Source: SAR324 cluster bacterium
GTDB lineage: Bacteria; SAR324; XYD2-FULL-50-16
DNA: 64,000 bases
Assembly (NCBI GenBank): GCA_028282885.1
Contig: JANQGX010000086.1
Location: forward strand, 124,001-188,000
Direction of reading: 5' to 3'
Shown: positions 1 to 8,586 of the stretch, piece by piece
Position numbering within the stretch: the first letter of the stretch is position 1
Layout: each line of letters opens with the position of its first letter
Made by a program: the position numbers and the translations under genes
The notes under the pieces: model-generated
The model's input: the letters and a program-made list of their open reading frames with translations, nothing else
Database searches by the model: none
What the model was told of the DNA's origin: nothing

Positions 1-1174
1 TTCCCCATTCCTCCAGTTCAAGTTCCACTTCAATACCGTAAGCTTTCAGGAGATCATTGATGACTTCGGCAGTCATCCTGTGCATACCGTAGGTTGAAGT
101 CGCCAACAGCTTGGCCTTGAATCCGTTCTTATAACCTGCTTCCGCCAAAAGAGCCTTGGCTTTTTCCGGGTTATACGGGAGAGTATTTTGGATTTCACTG
201 GAAGTCGCCCAGTGTCCGGGAGGTAGCAGTCCACCATTTGCCGGAACAGCGTTTCCAAAGAAGACGACGTCGCCAATAATCTTGTCATCGATCGCCATGG
301 TTACAGCCCGACGCACTCTCGGATCAGAAAATGGGGTGTGTGAAGGATTGAAAAACAGGACCATTGCAAAATTCGCTGTTTTGGTGATCGTCAAGTTTTT
401 CCTGGCTTCAATGGCTTTCCATGATTTCCAGGGGGGGAAATCAATGAAATCAACTTCTCCGGCTATCAGGCTGTTTACCCGAACATCCTCATCTTTGATA
501 GGAACCAAATCGACTCCCTGCAAATAAGGCAGGCCTTTTTTGTAGAAGTTTTCATTTTTAGCCAGCTTGATCTTTACGCCGGAATCCCACTTTACAAACT
601 TAAAGGGGCCGGCTCCCATCATATCGCTTTCCAGCTTGTTTCCTGCCGCCATCCACTTCTTGGAGACGACTGCCGTATGGACCATACCCAGCAATCCCAG
701 GAAGGTTGCATCGGCTTTCTTCAATTCAATTTTAATGGTTTTTTGATTTATCGGCGTAATGCGATCAACAATTTTGACCAATTGATTATGAAGAAAAGCC
801 CCGGATTTCGGATTCAGGACAATTTCAAGCGAAAACTTGACATCATCTGATGTCACGGGCTCGCCATTATGGAATTTGGCACTGTCATGAATCTTGAAGA
901 TAAATGTCTTGCTGTTGGGAATCTGCCAGGATTCAGCAACTGCTCCAACAATCTCCCCCTTCTCGTTATAAGCCAACAGGGAGTCATAGACCATGGACTT
1001 GACCCTTTCCGAAGCGCCGCCAGATTGAATGAAAGGATTGAGATCCGGTGGCTCTGCCGAAAGACCGATCTTTAACACACCTCCCGGTTTTGCACCGGCG
1101 GCCTGTACGGGAAATGCAACGCAGATCAGAAGAATAAAAACAGACAACAACCGGATGTTCCATCGTTTTATCAT
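1..1174 (-). CDS. ABC transporter substrate-binding protein, family 5 (peptide/nickel type), C-terminus cut off
   Basis: Periplasmic binding protein of the SBP_bac_5 family, which captures oligopeptides, nickel chelates or similar ligands for a Dpp/Opp-type importer. The frame opens at an ATG at 1174 behind a strong GGAGGT ribosome site and runs off the left edge, so about 391 of the usual 500-550 residues are visible. Residues 1-26 are a Sec signal peptide (Lys-Arg, then a Leu/Ile-rich core, AQA-like end). The family hallmarks follow: SAEPPDLNPF near the mature start, the ESW...FKIHDSAKFHNGEPVTSDDVKFS block, and GAGPFKFVKW. No permease or ATPase is visible beside it; any partner genes would lie beyond the window. 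The IclR regulator upstream on the same strand is a plausible controller. The ligand cannot be told. Confidence 0.9.
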   Translation of the reverse strand, partial: MIKRWNIRLLSVFILLICVAFPVQAAGAKPGGVLKIGLSAEPPDLNPFIQSGGASERVKSMVYDSLLAYNEKGEIVGAVAESWQIPNSKTFIFKIHDSAKFHNGEPVTSDDVKFSLEIVLNPKSGAFLHNQLVKIVDRITPINQKTIKIELKKADATFLGLLGMVHTAVVSKKWMAAGNKLESDMMGAGPFKFVKWDSGVKIKLAKNENFYKKGLPYLQGVDLVPIKDEDVRVNSLIAGEVDFIDFPPWKSWKAIEARKNLTITKTANFAMVLFFNPSHTPFSDPRVRRAVTMAIDDKIIGDVVFFGNAVPANGGLLPPGHWATSSEIQNTLPYNPEKAKALLAEAGYKNGFKAKLLATSTYGMHRMTAEVINDLLKAYGIEVELELEEWG

Positions 1175-1402
1175 TTTTACCTCCGTAGAAGATTAATAAG
1201 TTCGGGACATTGAAAAGGCCTTGTTCCCCCATGTGATAGGGTCATACATAAAGCTAAAGCGCGCTGCCTGTTCTGCCGCGGCACTTTGATACAGAACGAA
1301 TTAAATCGCGGCCTCTGTCTTGATGAATGCTTGCGAAACCACAAACTTATCAGTGTCATGCAACGTACAACATTGTGGGCCAGCAAATTGCAACTGGGTT
1401 CC

Positions 1403-2185
1403 TCACCACTGTAATAAATCTGCAATCTCTTCCCTGATGATCTCAACTATCTCTTCCCTTCGGGCTTCACTCATTCTGGACCTGATTGCAGAAACGGTAA
1501 TCGCGGCAACAATCGTATTCGATGCATCGTAAATCGGAACTCCGATTGAAACGGCATCCTTGTGAAACAGACCGTCAGTGACTGCATAGCCCCGTTCTTT
1601 GGTTTCTCTCGATATTGATTTGACATCTTCAACCGTCATGCCGTTATAAGCGCCGTAATAGGAACTGTTGTACTCAATGATTTTCTCTGCCTCTTTCTGG
1701 TCAATAAAAGAGAGCAATGCCTGGCTTCCGGTCCCTATCCCCATCGGGCGGCGGGAACCAATACCTATCAACATGGTTTTGATGGGATAACTTCCCTGGA
1801 CCACATCGACACACAAAGCATCGTTACATGAAGGAATAAGCAGAAAGACAGTATCTTGAGTCCGTTTGGCAATATTTTCCAGAGATGGCCTGAACTTGTG
1901 TTGAATCGAATACTGCTGGGCAGAATTACCCAACAGATATAGATCCCATCCGAGATAGTACAATTTAGAAATCCCATCATATGCCACCAGATTCTCTTCA
2001 ACCAAAACCTGAAGTATTCGCCGAACTGTGGTGATATGCAGGCCAGCCTTTCTTGCAATTTGAGACAATCTGGCACCTGTCTCATTATATTGGGCCAGGA
2101 TTTTCAGCAAGGCCGCTGTGCGATGAACTGACTGGGCACCCTGTTGTGCGTTAGACTTTCGACCGGGCTTAACATGTTCTGTCAA
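1403..2185 (-). CDS. IclR-family transcriptional regulator
   Basis: 260-residue IclR-type repressor/activator. Residues about 20-80 form the winged helix (SVHRTAALLKIL, then LSQIARKAGLHITTVRRILQVL) and residues 90-255 the effector-binding GAF-like domain, with the characteristic IGSRRPMGIGTGSQALL segment and the late G-Y-A-V-T-D-G, GVPIYDASNTIVAAI and SAIRS motifs. The start is TTG at 2185: it has AGGAG six to seven bases upstream and no in-frame ATG lies near the N-terminus. It is transcribed toward the truncated binding-protein gene, 228 bases away, so control of that transporter is the simplest idea. A 13-base direct repeat upstream (2275-2308) could be its own operator. The effector is unknown. 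Confidence 0.92.
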   Translation of the reverse strand: MTEHVKPGRKSNAQQGAQSVHRTAALLKILAQYNETGARLSQIARKAGLHITTVRRILQVLVEENLVAYDGISKLYYLGWDLYLLGNSAQQYSIQHKFRPSLENIAKRTQDTVFLLIPSCNDALCVDVVQGSYPIKTMLIGIGSRRPMGIGTGSQALLSFIDQKEAEKIIEYNSSYYGAYNGMTVEDVKSISRETKERGYAVTDGLFHKDAVSIGVPIYDASNTIVAAITVSAIRSRMSEARREEIVEIIREEIADLLQW

Positions 2186-2579
2186 AATATAACTCCTGTT
2201 GGGTTTTAAGGATGTCCTAAATGAAATCTGCTTTTATTTTTTATTTCAATTTTTATTGAAGTCAAGAAAAAAAGATCATATTGTGAATTATTTCTATCAT
2301 ATTATGAAAGTTAGTTCAAATCAATATCGTTATTCTGACCTGAAATGACACTTGAAGGTTTAGATTTTTATCATAAAAATCAATATATTTGCTTGACTGC
2401 CCAAGTGAAAAATCCTGAATGGCCTGTAGATGAGACTTATCAATAAGGCTTTGCAGATTTGAAAACCAAAATGATCCATCAATCCGGGTCAAAAAATGGC
2501 AGGGGTGCGGATAAAAACGCAGTCGGGTGAAAAGTGAGATGGGATCTGATGAGGGATTTGCCTAATCCAACAGCGGTTG
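2186..2579. other. AT-rich intergenic region upstream of the IclR gene
   Basis: 394 bases with no convincing reading frame. The half near the IclR gene is very AT-rich. It holds a short inverted repeat (TTCAAT...ATTGAA near 2245-2260) and a pair of near-identical 13-mers at 2275 and 2296, listed separately. The half near 2400-2579, just after the LysR stop, shows nothing recognisable. Confidence 0.6.
2275..2308. promoter_or_regulatory. Direct repeat ATCATATTRTGAA x2, candidate IclR operator
   Basis: ATCATATTGTGAA (2275-2287) and ATCATATTATGAA (2296-2308) differ at one base and start 21 bases apart, about two helical turns, so both copies face the same side of the DNA. The pair lies 90-120 bases upstream of the IclR start codon. 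IclR-family proteins bind as dimers of dimers to such paired sites. The repeat is seen directly; the operator role is inferred. Confidence 0.45.
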
Positions 2580-3509
2580 TTATTTGCGGTAGACTTCGCC
2601 CTTGATGGACCCTTGCTCGATAAAATACTCCATCTTCTCGTAGATTTTGGTTTTGACAGCCTGTGCGGCCTGGCTTAAAGAGCGGTTTTGAGACCAGACG
2701 AATGAGAGAACCCTTTTAATTGGTGGATCAACGATTTTTTTCGCCTTTAGCTTTCCTTCGTTAATTTCCAGTGAAAATGAGGCATAGGGAACCACCGTGT
2801 ATGCCATTCCTGTCAAAATGATACTCCTTATGGCATTAAACGAGTTCTGTTCTATTTCAATGTTAAGCCGACGATTCTCCAGTATGGCGATACTTTCAAG
2901 GTCTTTTCGCAATTGCGACTCTTTAGTGCTCATGATGAGCGGATAGTTGATGAGATCTTTGAATTCTACATAGTCAATATCCCCAGGATTTTCAAAGCGC
3001 TTGCCGACAATATAAAGATCCTGGGTTATTGCGGGCTCCACATTCACATTCGATAATCCGGAGACATTTGGTAACAGCCCGAAATCGAGCTGTCCAACCT
3101 CAACAAGCCCTCCGGCAATCACCCTGATCACATCAGTCATTCTGAGATCGATTTTCGGATAGCTTTGTTTCACTTCCCAAAAAAGGATCCCTGTCATCAG
3201 CGAAGACATGGAACCGGCAATTGAGATGCTGACCTCGCCTGAGAGTTCATCTGATACGGAATTGATTTCGCCACGCACATGGCTCATATGTCTTAAAATC
3301 GCCTCGGCATGCGGACGCATCTTTGCCCCCGCCGGAGTTAATCTGACACCCGCAACGCTTCGTTCAAAAAGTTGAACCCCAAGATCCTCTTCAAACGCAC
3401 GAATGTGCAGACTAAAAGCGGGTTGTGCCAGGTGAACTGATCGGGCTGCGGCTGCCAGGCTGTTGTGCTCTGCCGCTGCGAGAAAGTATTTAAGATGATG
3501 ATATTTCAT
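2580..3509 (-). CDS. LysR-type transcriptional regulator
   Basis: 309-residue LTTR. Residues 1-60 are the helix-turn-helix (HHLKYFLAAAEHNSLAAAA, then LAQPAFSLHIRAFEEDLGVQLFER, and the GVRLTPAG wing). Residues about 90-295 form the periplasmic-binding-protein-like effector domain. The ATG at 3509 is preceded by GGAGAA at good spacing. It is divergent from the UroD-family gene at 3927, the usual arrangement in which an LTTR controls its neighbour. The co-inducer cannot be deduced; the C-terminal domain resembles the Cbl/nitrogen- or aromatic-type LTTRs only in general outline. Confidence 0.93.
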   Translation of the reverse strand: MKYHHLKYFLAAAEHNSLAAAARSVHLAQPAFSLHIRAFEEDLGVQLFERSVAGVRLTPAGAKMRPHAEAILRHMSHVRGEINSVSDELSGEVSISIAGSMSSLMTGILFWEVKQSYPKIDLRMTDVIRVIAGGLVEVGQLDFGLLPNVSGLSNVNVEPAITQDLYIVGKRFENPGDIDYVEFKDLINYPLIMSTKESQLRKDLESIAILENRRLNIEIEQNSFNAIRSIILTGMAYTVVPYASFSLEINEGKLKAKKIVDPPIKRVLSFVWSQNRSLSQAAQAVKTKIYEKMEYFIEQGSIKGEVYRK

Positions 3510-3926
3510 TAGATTTCTCCGTTAGGTCATCTTAATAACAAAACAGTTATACCAAAATACTATAGCCGTTATAATAAATAAATAATTTACATATGGCAAT
3601 TGTGTTTAATATCTATGGACTAAGGTTAATACGAATGGCCATTCGGTTTCCAAAAGCCGGGAAATCAGGCTTTGTTGATAAAAAACCTGCCCCGGCGATT
3701 CACAAAATAAGCGGTTTCAAGGGACTTCAACCCCTGCTTTGCTGTTTTTGAATATACCGGGAGGATTTTCAAACGTGGAAGCAGATTAACGGCAGCAAGG
3801 TGAAGCTTTGGAAATCCTGTAGAGGACGATAAACCAGGTTTTTGTGAATAACCGGCTGCTGATTTATGCAGCGATTGACGGTCCGGCTATTTGCCGGAGA
3901 CATCGCAATTCATCCGGAGACCGAAC
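3510..3926. other. Divergent intergenic region between LysR and UroD-family genes
   Basis: 417 bases without a supportable gene. The part nearest the LysR start is AT-rich and contains two GTTATA copies (3546-3551 and 3568-3573) 22 bases apart, a possible LTTR contact region, though no perfect T-N11-A dyad stands out. A GGGAGG near 3766 is followed only by a GTG frame of four codons. The rest shows no recognised signal. Confidence 0.5.
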
Positions 3927-4910
3927 ATGTATTATGATCCAAAAATCCGATCCCTATTTGGGCTCGAAAAAGAGACCCGACCTCTATATTCGTTTTGGAC
4001 GCACTTTCCTGGAGACGATCTTGATCAACACAAGCTGTCAGAGGCGTCCTTATCGTTTAGTGAGCAATATCAAATCGATTTTCTTAAAACAATGCCGAAT
4101 GGCATGTATGCAATCGAAGATTACGGTTGCGATATCGATTATAGTGAAATCCGTGCCGGTGGCGTAGCCTCGATAACCTACACACCCTACCAGTCGGTTG
4201 AAGACTGGTCTAAACTGAAGTCCGCTTCCATTTGCAAGGGAGCTCTCAAACGTGAACTCGAATCCCTTCGGCTCATTCTGGAGAAGATTGGTAAGACTCC
4301 GGTGATTTTCACTGTATTCAGCCCCATGACAATCATCAACAAACTGTCCCAGGGAAGAATTCACCAGCAAATTTCCGCCGGTGAAAAACTGGATGAGATT
4401 CACTCGGCTTTGACCTTAATCGCCAAAGATGTACGAACAGTTTCAGAGGCTGCTATTGATATGGGAGCCGCAGGTGTTTTTTTCGCGCATCAGGACACGG
4501 ATCACCATTTGTTCAACTTGGACGATTTTAACAATTTTGTTGTTCAGTACGACTACGAAGCAATTTGTGGCGCCAAGAAGGGAAGGTTTAACATTCTTCA
4601 TTTGCACGGGACATCTGTGCGTTTTCTGGCAGTATCAGACTACCCCGTTCATGGCATCAACTGGCATGCCTGGGAAACCTTACCTTCAGTATCGGCAGCC
4701 AGTCTAATGACGGACAAATGGCTGGTAGGTGGTTTGAACCGTTGGTCAATCACCAAAGACGACAGGCAAGGCCTGCAGCAACAGATCGATCAATCCTTGG
4801 GAAACATGGCTGAAAAAAACATTATCTTGACCCCCGGTTGCACCATTCGGCATCCGTTTAAGCCAGACACGCTTGAATTTATAAAAGAATATATTCGCTC
4901 CAAGGTTTAA
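3927..4910 (+). CDS. Uroporphyrinogen decarboxylase (UroD/MtaA/CmuA) family protein
   Basis: About 327 residues of the UroD-like TIM-barrel superfamily, which includes haem-pathway decarboxylase and corrinoid-dependent methyltransferases. Visible hallmarks are FSPMTIINKLS in the first half, FNILHLHGTSVRFL and GINWHAWET in the middle, and LTPGCTIRHPF near the end, matching the family's HxHG, NW and (A/T)PGC-x-I segments. I chose the ATG at 3927 because GGAGA lies six bases upstream; a TTG 36 bases earlier gives a longer frame without a better site. True HemE is unlikely: the N-terminal Arg-rich substrate signature (PVWxMRQAGR) is absent. A methyltransferase or ether-cleaving role on an unknown substrate is more likely. 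Divergent from a LysR regulator. Confidence 0.85.
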   Translation: MYYDPKIRSLFGLEKETRPLYSFWTHFPGDDLDQHKLSEASLSFSEQYQIDFLKTMPNGMYAIEDYGCDIDYSEIRAGGVASITYTPYQSVEDWSKLKSASICKGALKRELESLRLILEKIGKTPVIFTVFSPMTIINKLSQGRIHQQISAGEKLDEIHSALTLIAKDVRTVSEAAIDMGAAGVFFAHQDTDHHLFNLDDFNNFVVQYDYEAICGAKKGRFNILHLHGTSVRFLAVSDYPVHGINWHAWETLPSVSAASLMTDKWLVGGLNRWSITKDDRQGLQQQIDQSLGNMAEKNIILTPGCTIRHPFKPDTLEFIKEYIRSKV

Positions 4911-4917
4911 TACCGGA

Positions 4918-4936
4918 CAGCAGGGATATCCTGCTG
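4918..4936 (+). terminator. Hairpin after the UroD-family gene, weak terminator candidate
   Basis: CAGCAGG (4918-4924) and CCTGCTG (4930-4936) form a perfect 7-bp stem with a 5-base loop, eight bases after the stop codon. No T-tract follows, so it would not be a classic rho-independent terminator. It may simply stabilise the 3' end. Confidence 0.4.
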
Positions 4937-4956
4937 ACAAAACCGGACCGATTTAA

Positions 4957-5325
4957 CAGGTTAAGCTGAGTTCCGACGGGTTTTCCAACACCCAAAACAA
5001 GCTTCCTGAAATATCCAATCTGACGCTAATTCAAGATTATAAGGGACCTTATGTACTAGCTTTTGGGAATGAGTTCAAAACTTCCCGCCAATTTCTGTTT
5101 CAGGAAGGTGAAATTGTAAAGATCTATAACTCCCGATCTGAAGTAATTACTCTTTTCATTGGCGCGGACGGATTACTCGATCCTGCGATACTTTCTTTTC
5201 AGCAGAATCAGCGACAGGTTCAAATGACCAGGATTTCTTTTGGAAACCCGGTCAGGTTTTTGCAGCCGGAGTCGGTGAGAGCCACTATATCTTCGATACG
5301 AACACCGAACTTGTTTTGGAGGTAA
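4957..5325 (+). pseudogene. Start-less open frame, possible gene remnant
   Basis: After a TAA at 4954 this frame stays open for 122 codons to TAA at 5323, with no ATG, GTG or TTG before codon 90. Its first 88 codons lie in otherwise empty DNA; the rest runs antisense to the end of the M24 peptidase gene. The translation looks protein-like and beta-rich (YKGPYVLAFGNEF, FQEGEIVKIYNS, ITLFIGADGLLDPAIL). I do not recognise the family. It could be the tail of a decayed gene, a gene with an unusual start (a CTG at 4966 has AGG upstream), or chance. Confidence 0.3.
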
Positions 5326-6341
5326 ATTCCGGGCTCCAGGGTAAACACCATATTTTCCCTGATGATTTCCCGTTTCTTGACGTAACTGAGATAAGGTCCT
5401 TCATGAACACTCATGCCGATACTGTGTCCCAGACCATGGCTGAAAAAGGGACTGAATCCCGAATCCCCGATCACCTCCCTGGCTGCAGCGTCAACGCTGT
5501 GGTTATACATCCCCGGTTTAACAACAGCTTCAACAGCTTTTTGGGCTTCGAGTACAGCTTCATATACCACTTTCATCTTGCTGGTCGGTTTACCGATAAA
5601 GACTGTTCTGGTCATGTCAGAACAGTATCCCTTGTACTTGACTCCCATATCGATAATGACACTGTCGTTTTTTCTGATCTTCCGTTCGGTGTAGTAAGAG
5701 TGAATTCCCCAACCGCTTTCACCTGAAGCGATAATGGGGAGAAAGGAGGGGCCCTCCAGGAGTTCATTTTCGTGGATCATTCTCAACAACAGGTGATGTA
5801 GTTGTCTTTCTGATTTGCCCGGCTTGATTTCATTGATGAACCGTCTCAAAATCTCCTCAGCTTCAATTTGAGCCTTGGAAATCATCTTGATTTCATAGCT
5901 GCTTTTAATTTGCCTGCACGCTTCAACACAATCTGAGATTTTGATTTTGATCGGCCTGGCTTTCTTTCTGATGGCAAGAAGCCTTTCGTGCGACAGTGAA
6001 GGATCGACGCCTAATTCGGTGATTTCATGGGCATGGGAAATCTCAAAGGCCTTGGCGAGAAGATCATCCGGGTGTATCAGCTCTTCACTCTCGATAGGGA
6101 TAATCTCGCAATTTGATGTTTCCCGTTCAGCTCGTGGAATATTCCGATGATGCAGGATCAGAAAACATCCCTTTTCAGCTATCAGCATCAGGGCAAATTC
6201 CCCGGTAAATCCCGAAAGGTAGCGAATATTCAGGGAATCAAAGACAATGACTCCTTCCAGGCCCCGTTTGGCAAACTCTTTTCTCAGTTGTTTGATCCTG
6301 CTTGCAGTCTCAGTTTTTGGGGTATCATCGTTTTTTTTCAT
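5220..6341 (-). CDS. M24-family Xaa-Pro aminopeptidase/dipeptidase
   Basis: Dimetal peptidase cleaving N-terminal residues from Xaa-Pro peptides. An N-terminal creatinase-like domain (about residues 10-140) precedes the pita-bread catalytic domain. All metal ligands are visible: Asp in IIDMGVKYKGY, Asp in CSDMTRTVF, His in FSHGLGHSIG, Glu in TLEPGIYL and Glu in RIEDIV. About 373 residues from ATG 6341, the normal length. A GTG at 6410 would add 23 residues of low-complexity leader with no good ribosome site, so I prefer the ATG. It is last in a leftward run behind a complete Dpp/Opp importer, which fits intracellular cleavage of imported proline peptides. Confidence 0.9.
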   Translation of the reverse strand: MKKNDDTPKTETASRIKQLRKEFAKRGLEGVIVFDSLNIRYLSGFTGEFALMLIAEKGCFLILHHRNIPRAERETSNCEIIPIESEELIHPDDLLAKAFEISHAHEITELGVDPSLSHERLLAIRKKARPIKIKISDCVEACRQIKSSYEIKMISKAQIEAEEILRRFINEIKPGKSERQLHHLLLRMIHENELLEGPSFLPIIASGESGWGIHSYYTERKIRKNDSVIIDMGVKYKGYCSDMTRTVFIGKPTSKMKVVYEAVLEAQKAVEAVVKPGMYNHSVDAAAREVIGDSGFSPFFSHGLGHSIGMSVHEGPYLSYVKKREIIRENMVFTLEPGIYLQNKFGVRIEDIVALTDSGCKNLTGFPKEILVI

Positions 6342-6447
6342 AGCTTCTTTGAAATACTGGTGACTGTGTTCTTGTTCTGCAAAAGGCTTGAAGCAATTAA
6401 AATGCAACACCTTGTTTATTGTTTACTCATTTGATGTAATCTTTCAC

Positions 6448-7452
6448 TCAATCGAAAAGATGGCAAGCCACAAAACGGTCTTCCTGTGTGTCTTTCAGGG
6501 GAGGTGCCTCTCTCTCGCAAATATCCATACATTGCGGACAGCGTGGGTGAAAGGCACAGCCGGAAGGAGGATCTATCGGAGAGGGAGTCTCTCCTTTTAT
6601 GGGAGAATACTGACTTTTTCTTCTGTTCAGGCGTGGAACCGCATTCAGGAGCATTTGGGTATAGGGATGCAAGGGACTGGTAAAAAGCTGATCGGATTTT
6701 GAGGATTCGACAATGGATCCCAGGTACATGATCAAAACTCGATCACAAATCGCTTCAATGACGCTGAGATCATGAGAAATAAACAGATAAGTCAGATTCA
6801 GGTCCCTTTTCAGTTCCATAAACAGGTTTATGATTTGCGCCTGAATTGACACGTCCAGTGACGCCACGGTTTCATCACAAACCAGGCATTCCGGGCTAAC
6901 CGCCAAACCCCGGGCTATCCCTATCCGCTGACGCTGTCCGCCGGAGAACTGATGTGGATATCGGTCGGCGTATCCCGGATCCAATCCACTCATCAGGAGG
7001 GTTTGGCTTAATCTCTCATTTCCCTCTTCTCCTCCCGGCCATATTTTAAACTTCCGGGGTGCCTCGGCCACGATCTCCCTTACCTGCATTCTGGGATTTA
7101 GCGATGCATATGGATCCTGAAATATCATCTGAACATTCAGCGAGTAATTTCTGAACTCGCTTCGATTCATTTGGGAGACATCTTTTCCCTTATACAGAAT
7201 CCGACCAGATGTTGGTTTGTTGATACCCGCAATAATGCGGCCCAGGGTCGATTTACCGCATCCCGATTCTCCTGCCAATCCGATCACCTCACCCGAATAT
7301 AAGGCGAAACTGACGTCATTCACTGCATGAATCACCTCTTCCCTGATGCCGGAATCAAACTTTGAGAAGATTCTCTCAAAAACGCCAAAGGGTTTTCGGA
7401 ATTCTTTGCTGATATGACTGATTTCAAGAAATGTGTCGGAATCGGGTTTCAT
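6448..7452 (-). CDS. Dipeptide/oligopeptide ABC transporter ATPase (DppF/OppF type)
   Basis: 334-residue ATPase, the second of two in the importer. Walker A is GESGCGKST, signature is FSGGQRQRIGIARGLAVSP, Walker B is LVCDETVASLD and the switch His is in ISHDLSVI. The C-terminal oligo_HPY extension is present, with PIKGETPSPIDPPSGCAFHPRCP and further Cys residues (CMDIC), as in Dpp/Opp ATPases, some of which bind an Fe-S cluster there. It is separated from the upstream DppD-type gene by about 145 bases. It works with the permeases at 8587-10469. Confidence 0.95.
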   Translation of the reverse strand: MKPDSDTFLEISHISKEFRKPFGVFERIFSKFDSGIREEVIHAVNDVSFALYSGEVIGLAGESGCGKSTLGRIIAGINKPTSGRILYKGKDVSQMNRSEFRNYSLNVQMIFQDPYASLNPRMQVREIVAEAPRKFKIWPGGEEGNERLSQTLLMSGLDPGYADRYPHQFSGGQRQRIGIARGLAVSPECLVCDETVASLDVSIQAQIINLFMELKRDLNLTYLFISHDLSVIEAICDRVLIMYLGSIVESSKSDQLFTSPLHPYTQMLLNAVPRLNRRKSQYSPIKGETPSPIDPPSGCAFHPRCPQCMDICEREAPPLKDTQEDRFVACHLFD

Positions 7453-7597
7453 CTTGAATATGTCTGATTACGGTGTTGGGTAATGTAATTTATGCATCAC
7501 TATGTACTGTTGGAGCGGTGACCGGGATTTCTGCTGATTCCGGCCGGTTTATTCAACCAGATTCGAAGTCCATGTTTAATGCTAACTCTGCAATCCT

Positions 7598-8575
7598 TCA
7601 CATTAGTGGGTGGAAACAGCAAACGTGATGGTTCTCACTTATCTTTGTTACCCCCGGGTTTTGCTCACACGATATGTCAGCCAAAGGGCATCGCTCTTTA
7701 AAAGCACAACCCGGAGGCAAATCAATTGGAGAATAACTCATCCCGGGAATTTGCTGCAGGGGTTTCCCCCTGGTATTCATTTCAGGCAGGGAATGGATCA
7801 ATCCCTTGGTATAGGGATGCGCGGGATTGTCCAGAACCTCGTCCGTCGTCCCCCTTTCCACAATTTTTCCGGCGTACATCACACACAGTTTATGGGCCAA
7901 ACCGGCAATGACAGCAATATCATGCGTAACCCAGATAAGACTGACGTTGTTTTCCCGGCTGAGTCGCTCAATCTCATAGAGAATCTGCTCCTGGATCGTT
8001 ACATCAAGAGCGGTTGTCGGTTCATCGGCAATGATCAGTTCGGGATTGTGAAGCAGGGAGATCGCTATCGCAACTCTTTGCCGCATTCCTCCCGAGAACT
8101 GATGTGGATAGTCTTTCAGCCGTTTTTCAGGTGAAGGAATACCAACTTTTCTGAACACTTCCACTGCCTTTTTTACTGCTTCCTTACGGTCGGTTTTCCG
8201 GTGGGCAGTAATGCTTTCGACCATATGGGTATCAATCCTTAAAACCGGATTTAGAGACATCATTGGGTCCTGAAAAATCATTGCGATCCTTTTTCCGCGT
8301 AACAACCGTTTCTCCTCTTCAGGCATTCCAATTAGCTCGCAGCCCGCAAACTTTGCCGATCCTTCCGCAATATAACCGGGAGGATCGATCAGGCCCATGA
8401 TAGAAAGCGCAGTAACCGATTTTCCCGAGCCCGACTCACCAACCAGTCCCAGGATTTCGCCTTTCTTCAGATCAAAGCTGACATCATTAACAGCTTTCAG
8501 TACCCCTTTCCGGGTATCGAAAAAGGTGGATAGGTTCCTGACCTCCAGCAGATTTTCCATGGTATTCCCTGTCAT
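7598..8575 (-). CDS. Dipeptide/oligopeptide ABC transporter ATPase (DppD/OppD type)
   Basis: About 325 residues. Walker A is GESGSGKSV, the Q-loop region is AMIFQDPMMSLNPVL, signature is FSGGMRQRVAIAISLLHNP, Walker B is LIIADEPTTALD and the switch His is in THDIAVIA. It ends with the oligo_HPY segment (IPGMSYSPIDLPPGCAFKERCP). The open frame begins far upstream inside the permease gene, but ATG 8575 (AGGA upstream) or ATG 8560 (AGGGA five bases upstream) are the realistic starts and leave only a short gap after the permease stop at 8587. First ATPase of the importer. Confidence 0.95.
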   Translation of the reverse strand: MTGNTMENLLEVRNLSTFFDTRKGVLKAVNDVSFDLKKGEILGLVGESGSGKSVTALSIMGLIDPPGYIAEGSAKFAGCELIGMPEEEKRLLRGKRIAMIFQDPMMSLNPVLRIDTHMVESITAHRKTDRKEAVKKAVEVFRKVGIPSPEKRLKDYPHQFSGGMRQRVAIAISLLHNPELIIADEPTTALDVTIQEQILYEIERLSRENNVSLIWVTHDIAVIAGLAHKLCVMYAGKIVERGTTDEVLDNPAHPYTKGLIHSLPEMNTRGKPLQQIPGMSYSPIDLPPGCAFKERCPLADISCEQNPGVTKISENHHVCCFHPLM

Positions 8576-8586
8576 TTTGACTTTTC

